Positions 1 to 9,067 of a stretch of 64,000 nt of DNA are shown piece by piece; the first letter of the stretch is position 1; every line of letters starts with the position of its first letter. The DNA is from Spirochaetota bacterium (GTDB lineage: Bacteria; Spirochaetota; Spirochaetia; Treponematales; UBA12059): the NCBI GenBank assembly GCA_022703505.1, contig JAKLDN010000001.1:469389-533388 (forward strand). The letters are read 5' to 3'. The notes beneath the pieces were generated by a model. The model was given only the letters and a program-made list of their open reading frames with translations. It was not told the DNA's origin and made no database searches. The translations under genes and the position numbers were made by a program.

Positions 1-547
1 CCCAGACCTTCTCGTAGATCTCCTTGGGTGTGGAGGGTCGGCCGCCCGCGGAGGCCAGGAAGACCAGGATGTCGACCTCCTTGCCCGAGAGCCCGACCCT
101 CCGGCCGCCCCGAGTCAGGACGCAGGCTTCCGGATCGAGCTCGAAGTCCCCGAAGCGCAGGAGCCTCCGCGCCGTCGACCCTTCCCGGAGCCGGCGGAGG
201 AGGGCCTGGACCCGGGCGGCCAGGACCCGGGGGGCGACGGGCTTGACGATGAACTCGTCCGCCCCCAGGCCCAGGCCCAGGACCACGTCCTCGTCCGCCT
301 CCCGGGCGGACACGACCACGACGGGCACCCGGTCGTCGCGGCGCAGGCGGCGGAGGAACTCGAAGCCGTCCATGCCCGGCAGGTTGATGTCCAGGATCAC
401 GAGGTCGAAGCGCTCCGAGGCGAGCCGGACGAGGGCGTCCTCGGCGGATGGAGCCAGGGCGCAGGTCATGCCCTCCCGCTCCAGGTACATCCCCGCGAGG
501 CGGGCCAGGTCGGGCTCGTCCTCGATCACCAGTATCCGGGCGTCCAC
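1..547 (-). CDS. OmpR/PhoB-family response regulator, partial (C-terminus outside window)
   Basis: Two-component response regulator that would bind DNA after phosphorylation by a sensor kinase not seen here. About 182 residues are visible. The receiver domain has the acidic pair (E9, D10), a phosphoacceptor Asp in ILDINLPGMDG (about D53), the Ser of VVVVSARE and the Lys of FIVKP; a winged-helix domain begins near residue 130 (LRFGDFELDPE) and runs off the edge. The GTG start at 547 is preceded by AGGAGG at a good distance. It follows the outer-membrane protein gene by 14 bases, so it may be co-transcribed with the exporter operon and regulate it; that is inference. Confidence 0.9.
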   Translation of the reverse strand, partial: MDARILVIEDEPDLARLAGMYLEREGMTCALAPSAEDALVRLASERFDLVILDINLPGMDGFEFLRRLRRDDRVPVVVVSAREADEDVVLGLGLGADEFIVKPVAPRVLAARVQALLRRLREGSTARRLLRFGDFELDPEACVLTRGGRRVGLSGKEVDILVFLASAGGRPSTPKEIYEKVW

Positions 548-561
548 GGCTCGGTGTCCTC

Positions 562-1914
562 CTAGAACGAGAGTCCCGTCGTCTCGACGGAAAGACCCAG
601 CGTGCGCCGGGGACCGGGGAACCCGTACTCGCTCCCCGCCCTTCCGTAGCGCTCCCCGTAGGATAGCGCAATCCGCAGGTTCTTGAAACCCGAGTACGAG
701 GCGGACGCGACGACCTTGCCCGACCGGTCGTCCAGGCTGCCCAGCCAGAGCAGGGAGAGCCCCGCGTCGCTCCGGGCTATGTCCGAGAGCGCGAGGCTCG
801 CGGCCCCGTAGTTCCTTCCCCGGAGGTAGAGGTCCTCCGGGCCGATCTGCCCCGCGGCGGCCAGGGCGGCCACCCCCGCCGCGTAGGTCGTGAAGAGGTC
901 CGGATCGGCGTAGCCCGCCCCGTTCCGGAGGTACTGGGCCGAGGCCGCGAGGTTCCAGGCCTCCGTCTCGTCGCTCCAGGTCCAGGAGAAGCCCAGGGTG
1001 CCCTGGAAGGCCGGTTCGGCCTCCCGGCTCTCCGCGGAGACCCCCAGGGGCGCCCCCCCGTCCTCGACCACGTAGGTCCGTCTTCCTCCGCCCCGGACGA
1101 CCGCCTCGGCGTAGAGGTCCAGACCGAGGGCGGGCCCGGTGGCTGTGGCCGCGACGGCCCAGGGCCGGTCCGGCCGCCAGACCCCGGCCAGGGACAGCTC
1201 TGTCCCCCCGACAAGCCCCTCGGCCTTGGCCGCGATCCCGACGGTGCCGTCCTCCTCCATGCCCTGGAGCAGGGCGTAGGCGTAGAGGTTCGAGGTGCCC
1301 CGGACGGCGTGGAGCCGGGCCGCCACGGGGCCGGCCAGCTCCTCGTCCGGGTGTTCCGGGTCGATCCGCTCCAGGTTGATCACGTTCGCCGGGCTCCAGA
1401 ACCGCCCGACCCCCCAGTTGACCGTCTGCTTGCCCGCCCGGAGCCGGAGCCCGGGTTGGAGGGCGAGGTCCGCGAAGAGTTCCCGCAGGGCCCAGTCCCC
1501 GGCGTCCTCGAAGGGGTAGGCCGCCCGGGCCTTGGCGAGGACGCGGACCTCCTCGCTCGGCCGGGCGTCCAGGAAGAAAGTGCCCGAGAGGTCGAGCTCC
1601 GCGCCGGGAGCCCCGGCCCACTCGCCCCGGGCCAGGGCCTCGGCGTCCGCCGTGCCCGCGGCCTCGAGGCGGAAGGTCCCGCCCCATCGGACCTTCTGGA
1701 ACTCCGGAAGGCCGGCTCCTCCGGAATCCGCGTCCCCGGCCTCGGGCGCCTCGGTCACCAGGTCGTCCCCGGCCCCGAAGAACTCCTCGTCCGCCGGGGA
1801 CGGAGCTGCCGGGATTTCCTGTTCCGGGGACGGAGCCGCCTGGGCGGAGGCGGTCCGGACCGCCAGGGCCAGGAGCAGGGCGGCCAGGGCCCGCCCGAAT
1901 CGCGTCGTGTCCAT
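562..1914 (-). CDS. Outer-membrane beta-barrel protein of exporter operon
   Basis: A 450-residue protein with a clear signal peptide (hydrophobic residues 7-20, Ala-Ser-Ala cleavage region near 24) followed by an acidic linker. It has many short alternating segments rich in Tyr, Trp and Gly, and ends with Phe (TTGLSF), as expected for an outer-membrane barrel. The region around [18 protein letters not shown] resembles porin-like DUF1302-type proteins, but I cannot fix the family by eye. It sits 10 bases after the LolA-like gene and is the last structural gene of the ABC exporter operon, so it may be the outer-membrane exit or acceptor. The ATG at 1914 follows a GGGGGCGGAG ribosome site. Confidence 0.75.
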   Translation of the reverse strand: MDTTRFGRALAALLLALAVRTASAQAAPSPEQEIPAAPSPADEEFFGAGDDLVTEAPEAGDADSGGAGLPEFQKVRWGGTFRLEAAGTADAEALARGEWAGAPGAELDLSGTFFLDARPSEEVRVLAKARAAYPFEDAGDWALRELFADLALQPGLRLRAGKQTVNWGVGRFWSPANVINLERIDPEHPDEELAGPVAARLHAVRGTSNLYAYALLQGMEEDGTVGIAAKAEGLVGGTELSLAGVWRPDRPWAVAATATGPALGLDLYAEAVVRGGGRRTYVVEDGGAPLGVSAESREAEPAFQGTLGFSWTWSDETEAWNLAASAQYLRNGAGYADPDLFTTYAAGVAALAAAGQIGPEDLYLRGRNYGAASLALSDIARSDAGLSLLWLGSLDDRSGKVVASASYSGFKNLRIALSYGERYGRAGSEYGFPGPRRTLGLSVETTGLSF

Positions 1915-1924
1915 GCTCCGCCCC

Positions 1925-2695
1925 CTACCGGTTCACCCGCTCGACGTAGGCCTTGGTGAAGACCTCGTCCGGAACGGGGCGCAGACTGATCTCCTCCATG
2001 AGGACGGAGGTCTTCTTCCCGGCCACCAGGGCGTCCACGTAGGTGAACCGGTCGCAGATCAGGGACGACCCCACCCGGGCGTAGCTCGTATAGTAGGCGG
2101 TGCGCAGGAGGCGCCCGGACAGGGAATAGTCCTCGCTCTTCAGTAGGAGGCCGTCCTTCTTGGTGATCCAGACCTTCCGGGAGGCGTAGGCCGTCTCGTC
2201 GTGCCGGGCCTTGAGGTCCAGGATCCAGGTCTCGTGGGCGCCGAGCCTGCCCTCCCCGTGCGCAGCGACCGCGTAGTCCTCGGCCAGGGAGGAAAGGCCG
2301 AAGTCCGAGTTCTTCGCGTCCGTGCCCTGGAAGTTCTCCTTGACGGAGCTGTGGGTGAACTTCCGGCTCTCGGGGTCGTAGAACCACAGGGAGTCGTCGA
2401 CCCGCAGGTAACCCTGGCCCAGCTCGCTCTCGGGCTTGAGCACCAGTAAAAGGAGGGTGTCGGCCCGGTCCCTCCGGAAGACCCGGACGCTCCGGGTCTC
2501 GGTCCCCTTCGAGGGATCCTCGGAGACCAGGGTGAGGCGGGCGGAGAAATCGGATGCCCGGAAGTTCGTCCGGCCGTCGACGGCCGCGAGGAGGGCCTTG
2601 AAGTCCGGGGTTCCGGAGGCCTGGGCGGCCAGGGGCGCCGCCCGCAGGAAGGATGCCAGGACCAGCGCGGCCGCGGCGAATGTTCGTAGTCTCAT
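1925..2695 (-). CDS. LolA-like outer-membrane lipoprotein-sorting protein
   Basis: A 256-residue exported protein: signal peptide at 1-24 (ends near LAAQA), then a LolA/LppX-like fold with alternating strands (TNFRASDFSARLTLVSED, TRSVRVFRRDRADTLLLLVL, GQGYLRVDDSLWFYDPES). This COG2834-type family commonly sits beside MacB/FtsX-like permeases and is thought to carry lipids or lipoproteins across the periplasm. The start at 2695 was chosen over an in-frame codon six residues upstream because AAAGGAG lies at the right distance from it. It lies between the permeases and the barrel protein, which fits a periplasmic shuttle. Confidence 0.82.
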   Translation of the reverse strand: MRLRTFAAAALVLASFLRAAPLAAQASGTPDFKALLAAVDGRTNFRASDFSARLTLVSEDPSKGTETRSVRVFRRDRADTLLLLVLKPESELGQGYLRVDDSLWFYDPESRKFTHSSVKENFQGTDAKNSDFGLSSLAEDYAVAAHGEGRLGAHETWILDLKARHDETAYASRKVWITKKDGLLLKSEDYSLSGRLLRTAYYTSYARVGSSLICDRFTYVDALVAGKKTSVLMEEISLRPVPDEVFTKAYVERVNR

Positions 2696-2773
2696 GAAGC
2701 GCTCCTTTGACACAGGTCGAATCGAAGCCCGATACCCCCGGGCCGGGGGATCGGCGGGAAACCGCCGGCTCCG

Positions 2774-4105
2774 CTAGTACGCGGCCCGAAGCGCCGCGGC
2801 CGGCGGAAGCCGGGCCGCCGCGCGGGCGGGGAACGAGACGGCCGCGAGGCTGGCCGCGCACAGGAGGACGAGGTTCCGGACCGTCTCGATCGGATCCACG
2901 GAGAACGGGAGGCGTCCGGAGTCCAGGAAGAACGAGAGCACCGTGCCGCCCGGAAGGACCGCGGCCCGGGAGAGGGCCATGACGGCCAGGGCCGCGGCCA
3001 GCCCCGCCAGTGCACCGTACAGGGAGACGAAGAGGGCCTCCCAGAGAAAGATGTCCCGCACGCCTCCCTTCTGGAGCCCCAGGGCGCGGAGGGTCCCGAT
3101 CTCGGCCGTCCGCTCCACCATGACCATGCGGTAGGAATTGAGGATCCCCACCATGGTGATGGACAGGAGGATCAGGAAGACCCAGAAGGACAGGGCGTCC
3201 GCAATGGACAGGATCGAGGTGAACTGGGCCATGAGGTCGTTCAGGGTCGTGAGGCCGTACCGCGTGCCCTCCCAGCCCTCCCCGTCCCCGACGCTCCGGG
3301 GACCCGAGCCGCCCAGGAGCCGTTCCGCCATCCGCTTCATGGGATCCTCGTCCTCCCGCGGCTCCACCGGGACCTTCCCCGCCAGGTCCGCCAGGATGCG
3401 TCCGGCCGCCGCGTCGATGGCCCGGTCGTCCCGGAGCCAGACGTTCAGGGTCTGGAACTCCTCGGGTCCGAGTCCCAGGAGGGAGTTGACGGTCCCCAGG
3501 CCGGCGTACCCGGCGCTGACCCCGAAGGAGGACTGCCCCTCGTAGGTCGCGATCAGGACGAGCTCGGTGACGTTCCGCTGGCCGTGGACGGTGGACGCCC
3601 GGAAGAGCACGGCCTCCCCCGTCCGGACGCCCAGGCGTTCCGCGGCGTCTTCCGGCAGGACCAGGGCCCCCGGCTCGGACAATCCGTCCAGGGATCCCGA
3701 GACGATCCGCAGGCCCCCGGCGAAATCGGGCTCCCGCCCGAAGTCCACCCCGGTCAAGGTCTGCCGCAGCTCCCGGGTACCGAAGATCAGGGTGCCCGAC
3801 GTCCCGGATCTCCGGTGGATCGACGCTATGTCCCGGGCATGGGCCGCCAGGACCGACTCCAGGGGACCCGGATCCGCCATCACGGCGATCTCCGATCCCC
3901 GGTCCGACACCACGGAGCCGGAGAAGTACAGGTGACCCCCGAACGCCGCGGAGAAGTTCTTCCGGGCCGACGCGGCGATGCCGCCCAGCAGGCTCCCGGA
4001 CAGGGTGATGATGAAGAAGCCGAGCCCGACGGCCCCGGCCAACAGGACGGTCCGCTTCTTCTGCCGCCCCACGTTGCGGAAGGCTATGCGCATGGATTGG
4101 TTCAC
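2774..4105 (-). CDS. FtsX/MacB-type ABC transporter permease
   Basis: A 443-residue inner-membrane permease. An N-terminal membrane span (VLLAGAVGLGFFIITLSGSLL) is followed by a large periplasmic domain (about residues 45-270) and three C-terminal spans, the layout of LolC/E and MacB-like permeases. The motif MVMVERTAEIGTLRALG in the coupling region is typical of the FtsX family. The GTG start at 4105 has GAGGAG upstream; an ATG four codons later is possible. It is the second permease of the operon, probably forming a heterodimer with the product of 4118-5581. Confidence 0.88.
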   Translation of the reverse strand: MNQSMRIAFRNVGRQKKRTVLLAGAVGLGFFIITLSGSLLGGIAASARKNFSAAFGGHLYFSGSVVSDRGSEIAVMADPGPLESVLAAHARDIASIHRRSGTSGTLIFGTRELRQTLTGVDFGREPDFAGGLRIVSGSLDGLSEPGALVLPEDAAERLGVRTGEAVLFRASTVHGQRNVTELVLIATYEGQSSFGVSAGYAGLGTVNSLLGLGPEEFQTLNVWLRDDRAIDAAAGRILADLAGKVPVEPREDEDPMKRMAERLLGGSGPRSVGDGEGWEGTRYGLTTLNDLMAQFTSILSIADALSFWVFLILLSITMVGILNSYRMVMVERTAEIGTLRALGLQKGGVRDIFLWEALFVSLYGALAGLAAALAVMALSRAAVLPGGTVLSFFLDSGRLPFSVDPIETVRNLVLLCAASLAAVSFPARAAARLPPAAALRAAY

Positions 4106-4117
4106 GATCGTTCTCCT

Positions 4118-5581
4118 CTAGGCTTTCTGCAGGGCCCGGACGGGGGTGATCCGGAGGGCGACGGACACGGGGTAGAGGCAGGACAGCACCCCCACCATCG
4201 CCATGGCCGCCAGGGCGCCGGCCACCGCGGCCGCCGATACGGCGGGCCGGAAGACCTCCCCGCCGAACAGGGTCGCCAGGATCTCGTTGGAGCTGGAGAT
4301 GCCCGCCCGGCCCAGGATCCCCACCGCGACGCAGCCCGCCAGGACGCCCAGGGCCCCGAAGGCCAGGGAGACCATGAGGGTCTCCGTCAGGATCATCCGG
4401 CGGACGAAGGCGCGCCCGGCCCCGATGGCCCGCATCGTCCCGATCTCGGGGATGCGTTCGGTGATCGATATGACCAGGGTATTCATTATGATGATGGCGG
4501 CCACGGCCACGACGATGAGGACGATTCCGTTGAAGGCCAGCCGGAGGTACCGGGAGAGGTCCGCCTGGACCCCCGCCCCCCAGCTCCAGTCGGAGACGAC
4601 GAGCCCGGAGGTCCCGGCCCCGATCGCCGCGCCGAGCTCCTCCGCGGCGCGTCCCGCGTCCCGGCCGTCCGCGAGCCGGATGAGCAGGAAGTTCCAGGCG
4701 TCCGAGTCCACGGCCGAGTACCGGGCCCGGGCGCTCGTGTCCCCGAGGATGGAATCGAAGTCCGCCGGACCGGCCGAGGTCTCGGCCGCGGCGATGGAGA
4801 ACCCCGAGAAGAGTGCATCCTCGTCCGTGACGGCCGGGGCGGCCACCGCGGCATCGGCCCCCGTCTCCGAGGACTCCGAAGACGCCGCTTCCCTCCGCGC
4901 CAGGGTCAGGCCCGCCAGGGAGCGCACGGTCCCGGGATCCGTGAGGGAGATCCGGTCCAAGAGGTTATTCCCCCGGCGGAACCGGAACACCCCGGCCAGG
5001 GTTACTTCCCGGATCTTCGTGCCGCCCTCCCCCATGCCGGTAACCAGGAGGCGGTCCCCGACGCGGACCGGGACCTCGGCCTCCGCCTCCGCCTCGCGGC
5101 GGGTGGCCTCGGAGACCAGGATCCAGGCCCCCGGCTCCGCGGGCCAGTCCCCCTCGACCAGCTCGAGGCTCTCCGGGAACATCGCCCGGTACTCCGCGAA
5201 GTCCACCCCCCAGAGCATGGAGAAGCCCGCGGCCGTCTCTCCCGCCGAGAGGGTGGCCATGGAGTTCACCAGGGGAAGGACTGCCGCGACGCCGTCCAGG
5301 GCTTCCGCCCTCTCCCGGACCTCCGGGAACCCCGGCAGTTCCGGGGCGGGGGACCGGGCGGGGCTCACGGTCAGGGAGTAGGCCTCGTCCGATTCGGCCC
5401 GGACGATCAGGTCTCCGGTGAAGCTCTCCACGAAGGTTCGGCGCTGGCCGGCCCGCAGGCTGTCCAGGAAGGAGTTGCCCGCCGTCAGGGTGAAGGCCCC
5501 CAGGGTCACCAGGACCCCCACGATCAGGGTCTTGGCCCGGTGCTCCCTCATGTTCCGGAACGCCAGCCGCAGCAGGATCAT
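4118..5581 (-). CDS. FtsX/MacB-type ABC transporter permease
   Basis: A 487-residue permease with one N-terminal span (residues 15-35), a long periplasmic domain and three C-terminal spans; ITERIPEIGTMRAIGAGRAFVRRMI is the family's cytoplasmic coupling motif. It begins with MILLRLAFRNMREHRAKT, a usual opening for this family. The ATG overlaps the stop codon of the ATPase gene by 4 bases (ATGA), so the two are translationally coupled. With the neighbouring permease and ATPase it makes a LolCDE- or MacB-like extraction/export machine; the substrate (lipoprotein, lipid or drug) cannot be told from sequence. Confidence 0.88.
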   Translation of the reverse strand: MILLRLAFRNMREHRAKTLIVGVLVTLGAFTLTAGNSFLDSLRAGQRRTFVESFTGDLIVRAESDEAYSLTVSPARSPAPELPGFPEVRERAEALDGVAAVLPLVNSMATLSAGETAAGFSMLWGVDFAEYRAMFPESLELVEGDWPAEPGAWILVSEATRREAEAEAEVPVRVGDRLLVTGMGEGGTKIREVTLAGVFRFRRGNNLLDRISLTDPGTVRSLAGLTLARREAASSESSETGADAAVAAPAVTDEDALFSGFSIAAAETSAGPADFDSILGDTSARARYSAVDSDAWNFLLIRLADGRDAGRAAEELGAAIGAGTSGLVVSDWSWGAGVQADLSRYLRLAFNGIVLIVVAVAAIIIMNTLVISITERIPEIGTMRAIGAGRAFVRRMILTETLMVSLAFGALGVLAGCVAVGILGRAGISSSNEILATLFGGEVFRPAVSAAAVAGALAAMAMVGVLSCLYPVSVALRITPVRALQKA

Positions 5582-6279
5582 GCCGCGCCTCCCCGCCGGA
5601 ATTCCTCGGCGATGCGGCCGTCCTTCAGCCGGACGACGTGGTCCGCGAGGTCCACGATCCGGGCGTCGTGGGTGCTGAAGACGAAGGTGGTGCCGAACTC
5701 CCGGTTCATGGCCTGCATCAGGGCCAGGATCGATTCCCCGGTGGCGGAATCCAGGTTGGCGGTCGGCTCGTCCGCCAGGACCACCTCCGGCCGGGTGACC
5801 AGGGCCCGGGCGATCGCCACCCGCTGGCGCTGGCCTCCGGAAAGCTCGTTGGCCTTGTGGCGAGTCCACGTCTCCAGGCCCACCTCCCGGATGAGGCGGC
5901 CCACCCGCTCCCGCCGCTCGGCGGGCTTGGGCACCTCGCGCCCCAGGAGGAGGGGGAACTCGACGTTCTCGTATACGTCCAGGACGGGGATCAGGTTGAA
6001 GGACTGGAAGATGAAGCCCAGGACCCGGTGCCGGAGCCGGGTGAGCTCCCGGTCGGACAGCTTAGCCGTGTCGACCCCGCCCAGGCGGACCGAGCCCCCG
6101 CTGGGCCGGTCGATGCAGCCTATGAGGTTGAGGATGGTCGACTTGCCCGAGCCCGAAGGCCCGGCGATGGATACGAAGTCCCCCTTCTGGATCTCGAGGC
6201 TCACGCCCCGGACCGCGTGGACCTCGGTCTTGCCCAGGGGATAGGTCTTGTGCACGTCGGACAGCTGCAGGATTGCCAT
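5578..6279 (-). CDS. LolD/MacB-like ABC transporter ATPase
   Basis: A 233-residue ATPase that powers the two permeases downstream. Visible motifs: Walker A GPSGSGKST, signature LSGGQRQRVAIARAL, Walker B VVLADEPTANLDS, and the switch His in VFSTHDARI. The length is normal for LolD/MacB-type subunits. The start at 6279 (MAILQLSDVHKTYPLG) has AGGAGAAC just upstream; a longer open frame continues upstream but has no family similarity there. It is the first gene of the exporter operon. The 283 bases to the divergent esterase gene carry the promoters of both, none of which I can assign firmly. Confidence 0.93.
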   Translation of the reverse strand: MAILQLSDVHKTYPLGKTEVHAVRGVSLEIQKGDFVSIAGPSGSGKSTILNLIGCIDRPSGGSVRLGGVDTAKLSDRELTRLRHRVLGFIFQSFNLIPVLDVYENVEFPLLLGREVPKPAERRERVGRLIREVGLETWTRHKANELSGGQRQRVAIARALVTRPEVVLADEPTANLDSATGESILALMQAMNREFGTTFVFSTHDARIVDLADHVVRLKDGRIAEEFRRGGAA

Positions 6280-6562
6280 TGCGTTCTCCTCGCGGCGCGG
6301 GGTGTACGTACCGATTCGATGTCGTCGGCCGGCCCTCGCGTCACGGGAGAACGATACGGATTTGTCCGGAGCGTTCCCATAAACGGGGGATGAAACGGGG
6401 ATAACATTTTGATAGAAGCTCCCCTCCACCTGCCGCGGTTCGAGCCGCCGGTGGCGGGTGCGGTTTCGGACGGCGGAACGCGCAAATCTCCGCTTGACGC
6501 GGGGCCCGGCGGCGTCCAGACTCGTATCCTCTGTCCCTCGGCCGGGACCATCGGAGGCATCC

Positions 6563-7462
6563 ATGTCCGCAAGCCTGCGCAGCCGTTTCTGGAAGGCCGC
6601 GATCCGGGCGGCGTTCCGGGACAAGGGGCTGTCCATTCCGGAACTGCGAGCCCGTTCCGAGAGGAACGGCCGCTTCCACCCGCCCTTCCCGACGGACACG
6701 GGCATCGAGGAGATTGTCCTGGAAGGTCTCCGCTGTGCGGCCATCCGGCCGCCCCGGGAGCGCCCCGAAAAGGTAGTGCTCTACCTGCACGGCGGGGGGT
6801 ACGTGACCGGCTCGATCGAGTCGTACTGGATGCTCTGCGTGCCCCTGGCCCGGGCGCTCGGCCTGAGGGTCGTCCTGCCGGAGTACCGCCTGGCCCCGGA
6901 GCATCCCTACCCGGCGGCTCTCGAGGACGCGTTGAAGGCTTTCCGGGGGCTCCTGGCGGAGGGCCATGCCGCTTCCGACATCGTCCTGGCGGGGGATTCC
7001 GCCGGCGGGGGCCTCTGCCTGGCCGCGGCTCTGTCCCTCCGTGATTCGGGGAGCCCTGCGCCCGCCGCGGTGATCTGCCTGTCCCCCTGGGCGGACCTAT
7101 CGAACTCCGGGGCGTCCCATGCCGCCAACGCGAAGTCGGAAGCCCTCCTGGACACCGGGACGCTTGATCGGTGGGCGGCCTTGTACTCAGGCGGCGCCCG
7201 TCTCGACGATCCCTACATCTCCCCCGTACACGGAGACTTCCGGGGCCTTCCGCCCCTCCTGATCCAGGTCGACCGGGGGGAGATCCTCCTGGACGACAGC
7301 CGGACCGTGGCCGAGAAGGCCGAGGCCGCCGGCGTGGACCTGAGCTTGAGCGTCTGGGACGGGCTCTGGCATGTCTGGCCCGCCCTGGGGGACCTGGTCC
7401 CCGAGAGCGGGGCCGCCTTCGAGGAGATGCGGGAGTTCCTGAAGGCGCGTTCCTTCCTGTAG
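6563..7462 (+). CDS. Alpha/beta hydrolase, hormone-sensitive-lipase family esterase
   Basis: A 299-residue carboxylesterase of the HSL (type IV) family, likely cytoplasmic since no signal peptide is seen. Evidence: oxyanion motif HGGG in YLHGGGYVTGS, nucleophile elbow GDSAGG (LAGDSAGGGL), acid Asp in QVDRGEILLDDS and the catalytic His in GLWHVWP. The ATG at 6563 has CGGAGG six bases upstream, preferred over a codon 35 residues earlier that would add a non-homologous tail. It stands alone, divergent from the ABC operon. The substrate is unknown; short-chain acyl esters are usual for the family. Confidence 0.9.
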   Translation: MSASLRSRFWKAAIRAAFRDKGLSIPELRARSERNGRFHPPFPTDTGIEEIVLEGLRCAAIRPPRERPEKVVLYLHGGGYVTGSIESYWMLCVPLARALGLRVVLPEYRLAPEHPYPAALEDALKAFRGLLAEGHAASDIVLAGDSAGGGLCLAAALSLRDSGSPAPAAVICLSPWADLSNSGASHAANAKSEALLDTGTLDRWAALYSGGARLDDPYISPVHGDFRGLPPLLIQVDRGEILLDDSRTVAEKAEAAGVDLSLSVWDGLWHVWPALGDLVPESGAAFEEMREFLKARSFL

Positions 7463-7529
7463 GAGCGCCCCGCGGCCGCGAAGGTCCCGCCGGCAGGATG
7501 CCAAGCGGCCTCGAGGTTGTCGGCCTCTC

Positions 7530-7665
7530 TAGCAGGGTGTTGAAAAAGGCTAAGGAGCCTTTTTCAACACTACCTTAATGTCGCAATTGCGCAGAGAACC
7601 GTAAGGTTCTCGAGCAATTGCATAGCAGGTTGTTGAAATGCTTCGAGTATTTCAACAACCTGCTA
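7530..7665. repeat. Compound palindromic element with inverted ends (three hairpins)
   Basis: Three nested palindromes: 7537-7570 (15-bp perfect stem GTGTTGAAAAAGGCT, loop AAGG), 7584-7620 (CAATTGC arms with inner GAGAACC/GGTTCTC) and 7623-7665 (17-bp perfect stem TAGCAGGTTGTTGAAAT, 9-base loop). The left boundary TAGCAGGGTGTTGAAA (7530-7545) and the right arm are near-identical inverted copies, like the ends of a small non-autonomous mobile element. The last arm contains the stop codon of the cupin gene. It may also act as a two-way terminator between the convergent esterase and cupin genes. Confidence 0.75.
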
Positions 7666-7998
7666 GATCGCCTTGACCGGGGGCATGTCCCGGGGGTTCG
7701 GGGCCTTCACGACGAAGAACTCCAGGGTCTCGGTCCCCTCGTTCTGGATGGCCATCTTCGTGTTGAAGGGAACGGCCACGATGGTGCCCGCGGGATGCGG
7801 GGTTGCGGGACCGTCCTCCAGGGAGAGGCTCAAAGTCCCCCGCACCACCACCTGGTGGACGAAGGAGTTGGAGACATGGGTGGGGACGGCCTTGCCGGGC
7901 TCCACGACGATGTGGTTGATATTGACCCGCTCGTCGTCCACGATCTTCTCCATGGTCTGGGAATCGGTGCGGGCGAATGGAAAAGCACTCTCGATCAT
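7663..7998 (-). CDS. Small single-domain cupin protein
   Basis: A 111-residue cupin. The beta-barrel motifs are visible: INHIVVEPGKAVPTHVSNSFVHQVVVRGTLSLSL (motif 1, with His residues that could bind metal) and PAGTIVAVPFNTKMAIQNEGTETLEFFVVKAP (motif 2). AAGGAG precedes the ATG at 7998. It is the last gene of the MarR-permease operon and its start overlaps the stop of the preceding permease gene (ATGA). Its stop codon lies inside the arm of the palindromic element, so the extreme C-terminus could have been remodelled by it. Possibly a ligand-binding or small-molecule enzyme partner of the permease; function not known. Confidence 0.85.
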   Translation of the reverse strand: MIESAFPFARTDSQTMEKIVDDERVNINHIVVEPGKAVPTHVSNSFVHQVVVRGTLSLSLEDGPATPHPAGTIVAVPFNTKMAIQNEGTETLEFFVVKAPNPRDMPPVKAI

Positions 7999-8588
7999 GG
8001 TCGCATCTCCTTTCCGTTTGAAGTCGCAGGTGATTCCGGTTCCGACCGGGACGCGACGGAATCCACATACCGTTCCACGAGGAAGGCCGCGGGTACGGCC
8101 AGGGCGACGGTCAGGGCCAGTCGGATCAGCATGAACCGGGGACCCAGGAAGCGGAGCTCGAGAAGCTCCTGTGGAAGCTTGATACAAGCCCAGGCCGTCA
8201 GGAACAGGAAGATATTCGCGGATCGGGCCCCTTTTTCCCGGAGGGCTGCGGCAAGGGGGAACGCCGCGTACAGGGGACCGGTGGGTAGGGAGCCCAGACC
8301 GATGGAGAGAAGCGCCCCCTTCCAGCCGGAGGATTTCCCCAGGATCCTCATCACCAGGTCCTTGGACACGAAGGCTCCGAAGAGCCCCATGAGGACGCAG
8401 ACTGCGGGAAGGATGAACACGACCTCCCGGAGGAATCCGCCGCTTCCCTCGAGGATCGCGGCACGTTTATCCGGGAATGCAAGGGAGAATCCTCCGATCA
8501 GAACCAGAGCAGCGAAGGCGAGGAGAAGCCCTTTACTCCGCTTAGGAGCCTCAACGCCCGTACCCGGGCTTTTCGATTCCCCGTTCAT
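7995..8588 (-). CDS. Permease, YraQ/ArsP-like (COG0701), second half-size subunit
   Basis: A 197-residue membrane protein with about five hydrophobic segments (FAALVLIGGFSLAF, VVFILPAVCVLMGLFGAFV, ANIFLFLTAWACIKLPQELL and others). The stretch LGSLPTGPLYAAFPLAAALREKGARSANIFLF matches the repeat motif of YraQ/DUF318 permeases, in which two pseudo-symmetric halves normally form one chain of about 300-350 residues. Here the halves are two genes overlapping by ATGA. Overlap with the cupin start (7995-7998) continues the coupling. The substrate is unknown; metal- or organo-arsenic efflux is known for ArsP relatives. Confidence 0.8.
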   Translation of the reverse strand: MNGESKSPGTGVEAPKRSKGLLLAFAALVLIGGFSLAFPDKRAAILEGSGGFLREVVFILPAVCVLMGLFGAFVSKDLVMRILGKSSGWKGALLSIGLGSLPTGPLYAAFPLAAALREKGARSANIFLFLTAWACIKLPQELLELRFLGPRFMLIRLALTVALAVPAAFLVERYVDSVASRSEPESPATSNGKEMRP

Positions 8589-9067
8589 ACAAGGACTCCC
8601 ATCAGGACGGCGATGGACAGGGCCAGGGCCGCGCTGACCAGATTCCGGGCCAGGGTGAAACGCCTTCCCAGGATCTTGATCTCCATCGGAATGGTGAATA
8701 CCCCGATCATGGTCAGGGAGGTTATGAATGCAGCTACGGGCCCCGGGGATCCCCCGTTTTGGAGGACCTTGCCGGCCAGGGGGAAGCCCAGCAGGGCAGG
8801 CATATGAACCAAGGCTCCCAGCCCGAGGGCTGCGAGGACACCCGTGAATCCTGCACCTTCGCCAAGAACCAGTCCTACGGTCTCGGCGGGGATGAAAGCC
8901 AGGACGATGCCCACCACCGCCACCACCAGCAGGGTTACGGGAGCGATCCCCATCATCACCTGCAGCCCTTTCCTCAGACCCGCCCGGGCTTTTTCCCGGT
9001 CGCCGACCAAGGCCCATATCAGGGCTGCGACAGCCAAACCGTTGATAATGATCGCCGTCGAGTTCAA
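8585..9067 (-). CDS. Permease, YraQ/ArsP-like (COG0701), first half-size subunit
   Basis: A 160-residue membrane protein with four to five spans. The motif LGLGALVHMPALLGFPLAGKVLQNGGSPGPVAAFITSL is the counterpart of the LPTGPLYAAFPLA motif in the downstream gene, consistent with the two halves of one permease. The start is a TTG at 9067, overlapping the end of the MarR gene (TTGA); GGGAGG lies just upstream. The gene end overlaps the next permease gene. Alternatively the two could be independent small permeases forming a heterodimer. Confidence 0.78.
   Translation of the reverse strand: MNSTAIIINGLAVAALIWALVGDREKARAGLRKGLQVMMGIAPVTLLVVAVVGIVLAFIPAETVGLVLGEGAGFTGVLAALGLGALVHMPALLGFPLAGKVLQNGGSPGPVAAFITSLTMIGVFTIPMEIKILGRRFTLARNLVSAALALSIAVLMGVLV

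Noticed and set aside
3584-6244. Very long plus-strand open frame (886 codons) opposite the permeases and ATPase
   Set aside because: It is an antisense shadow of three clear ABC genes: Gly/Pro/Arg/Asp-rich low-complexity product with no domain, caused by high GC.
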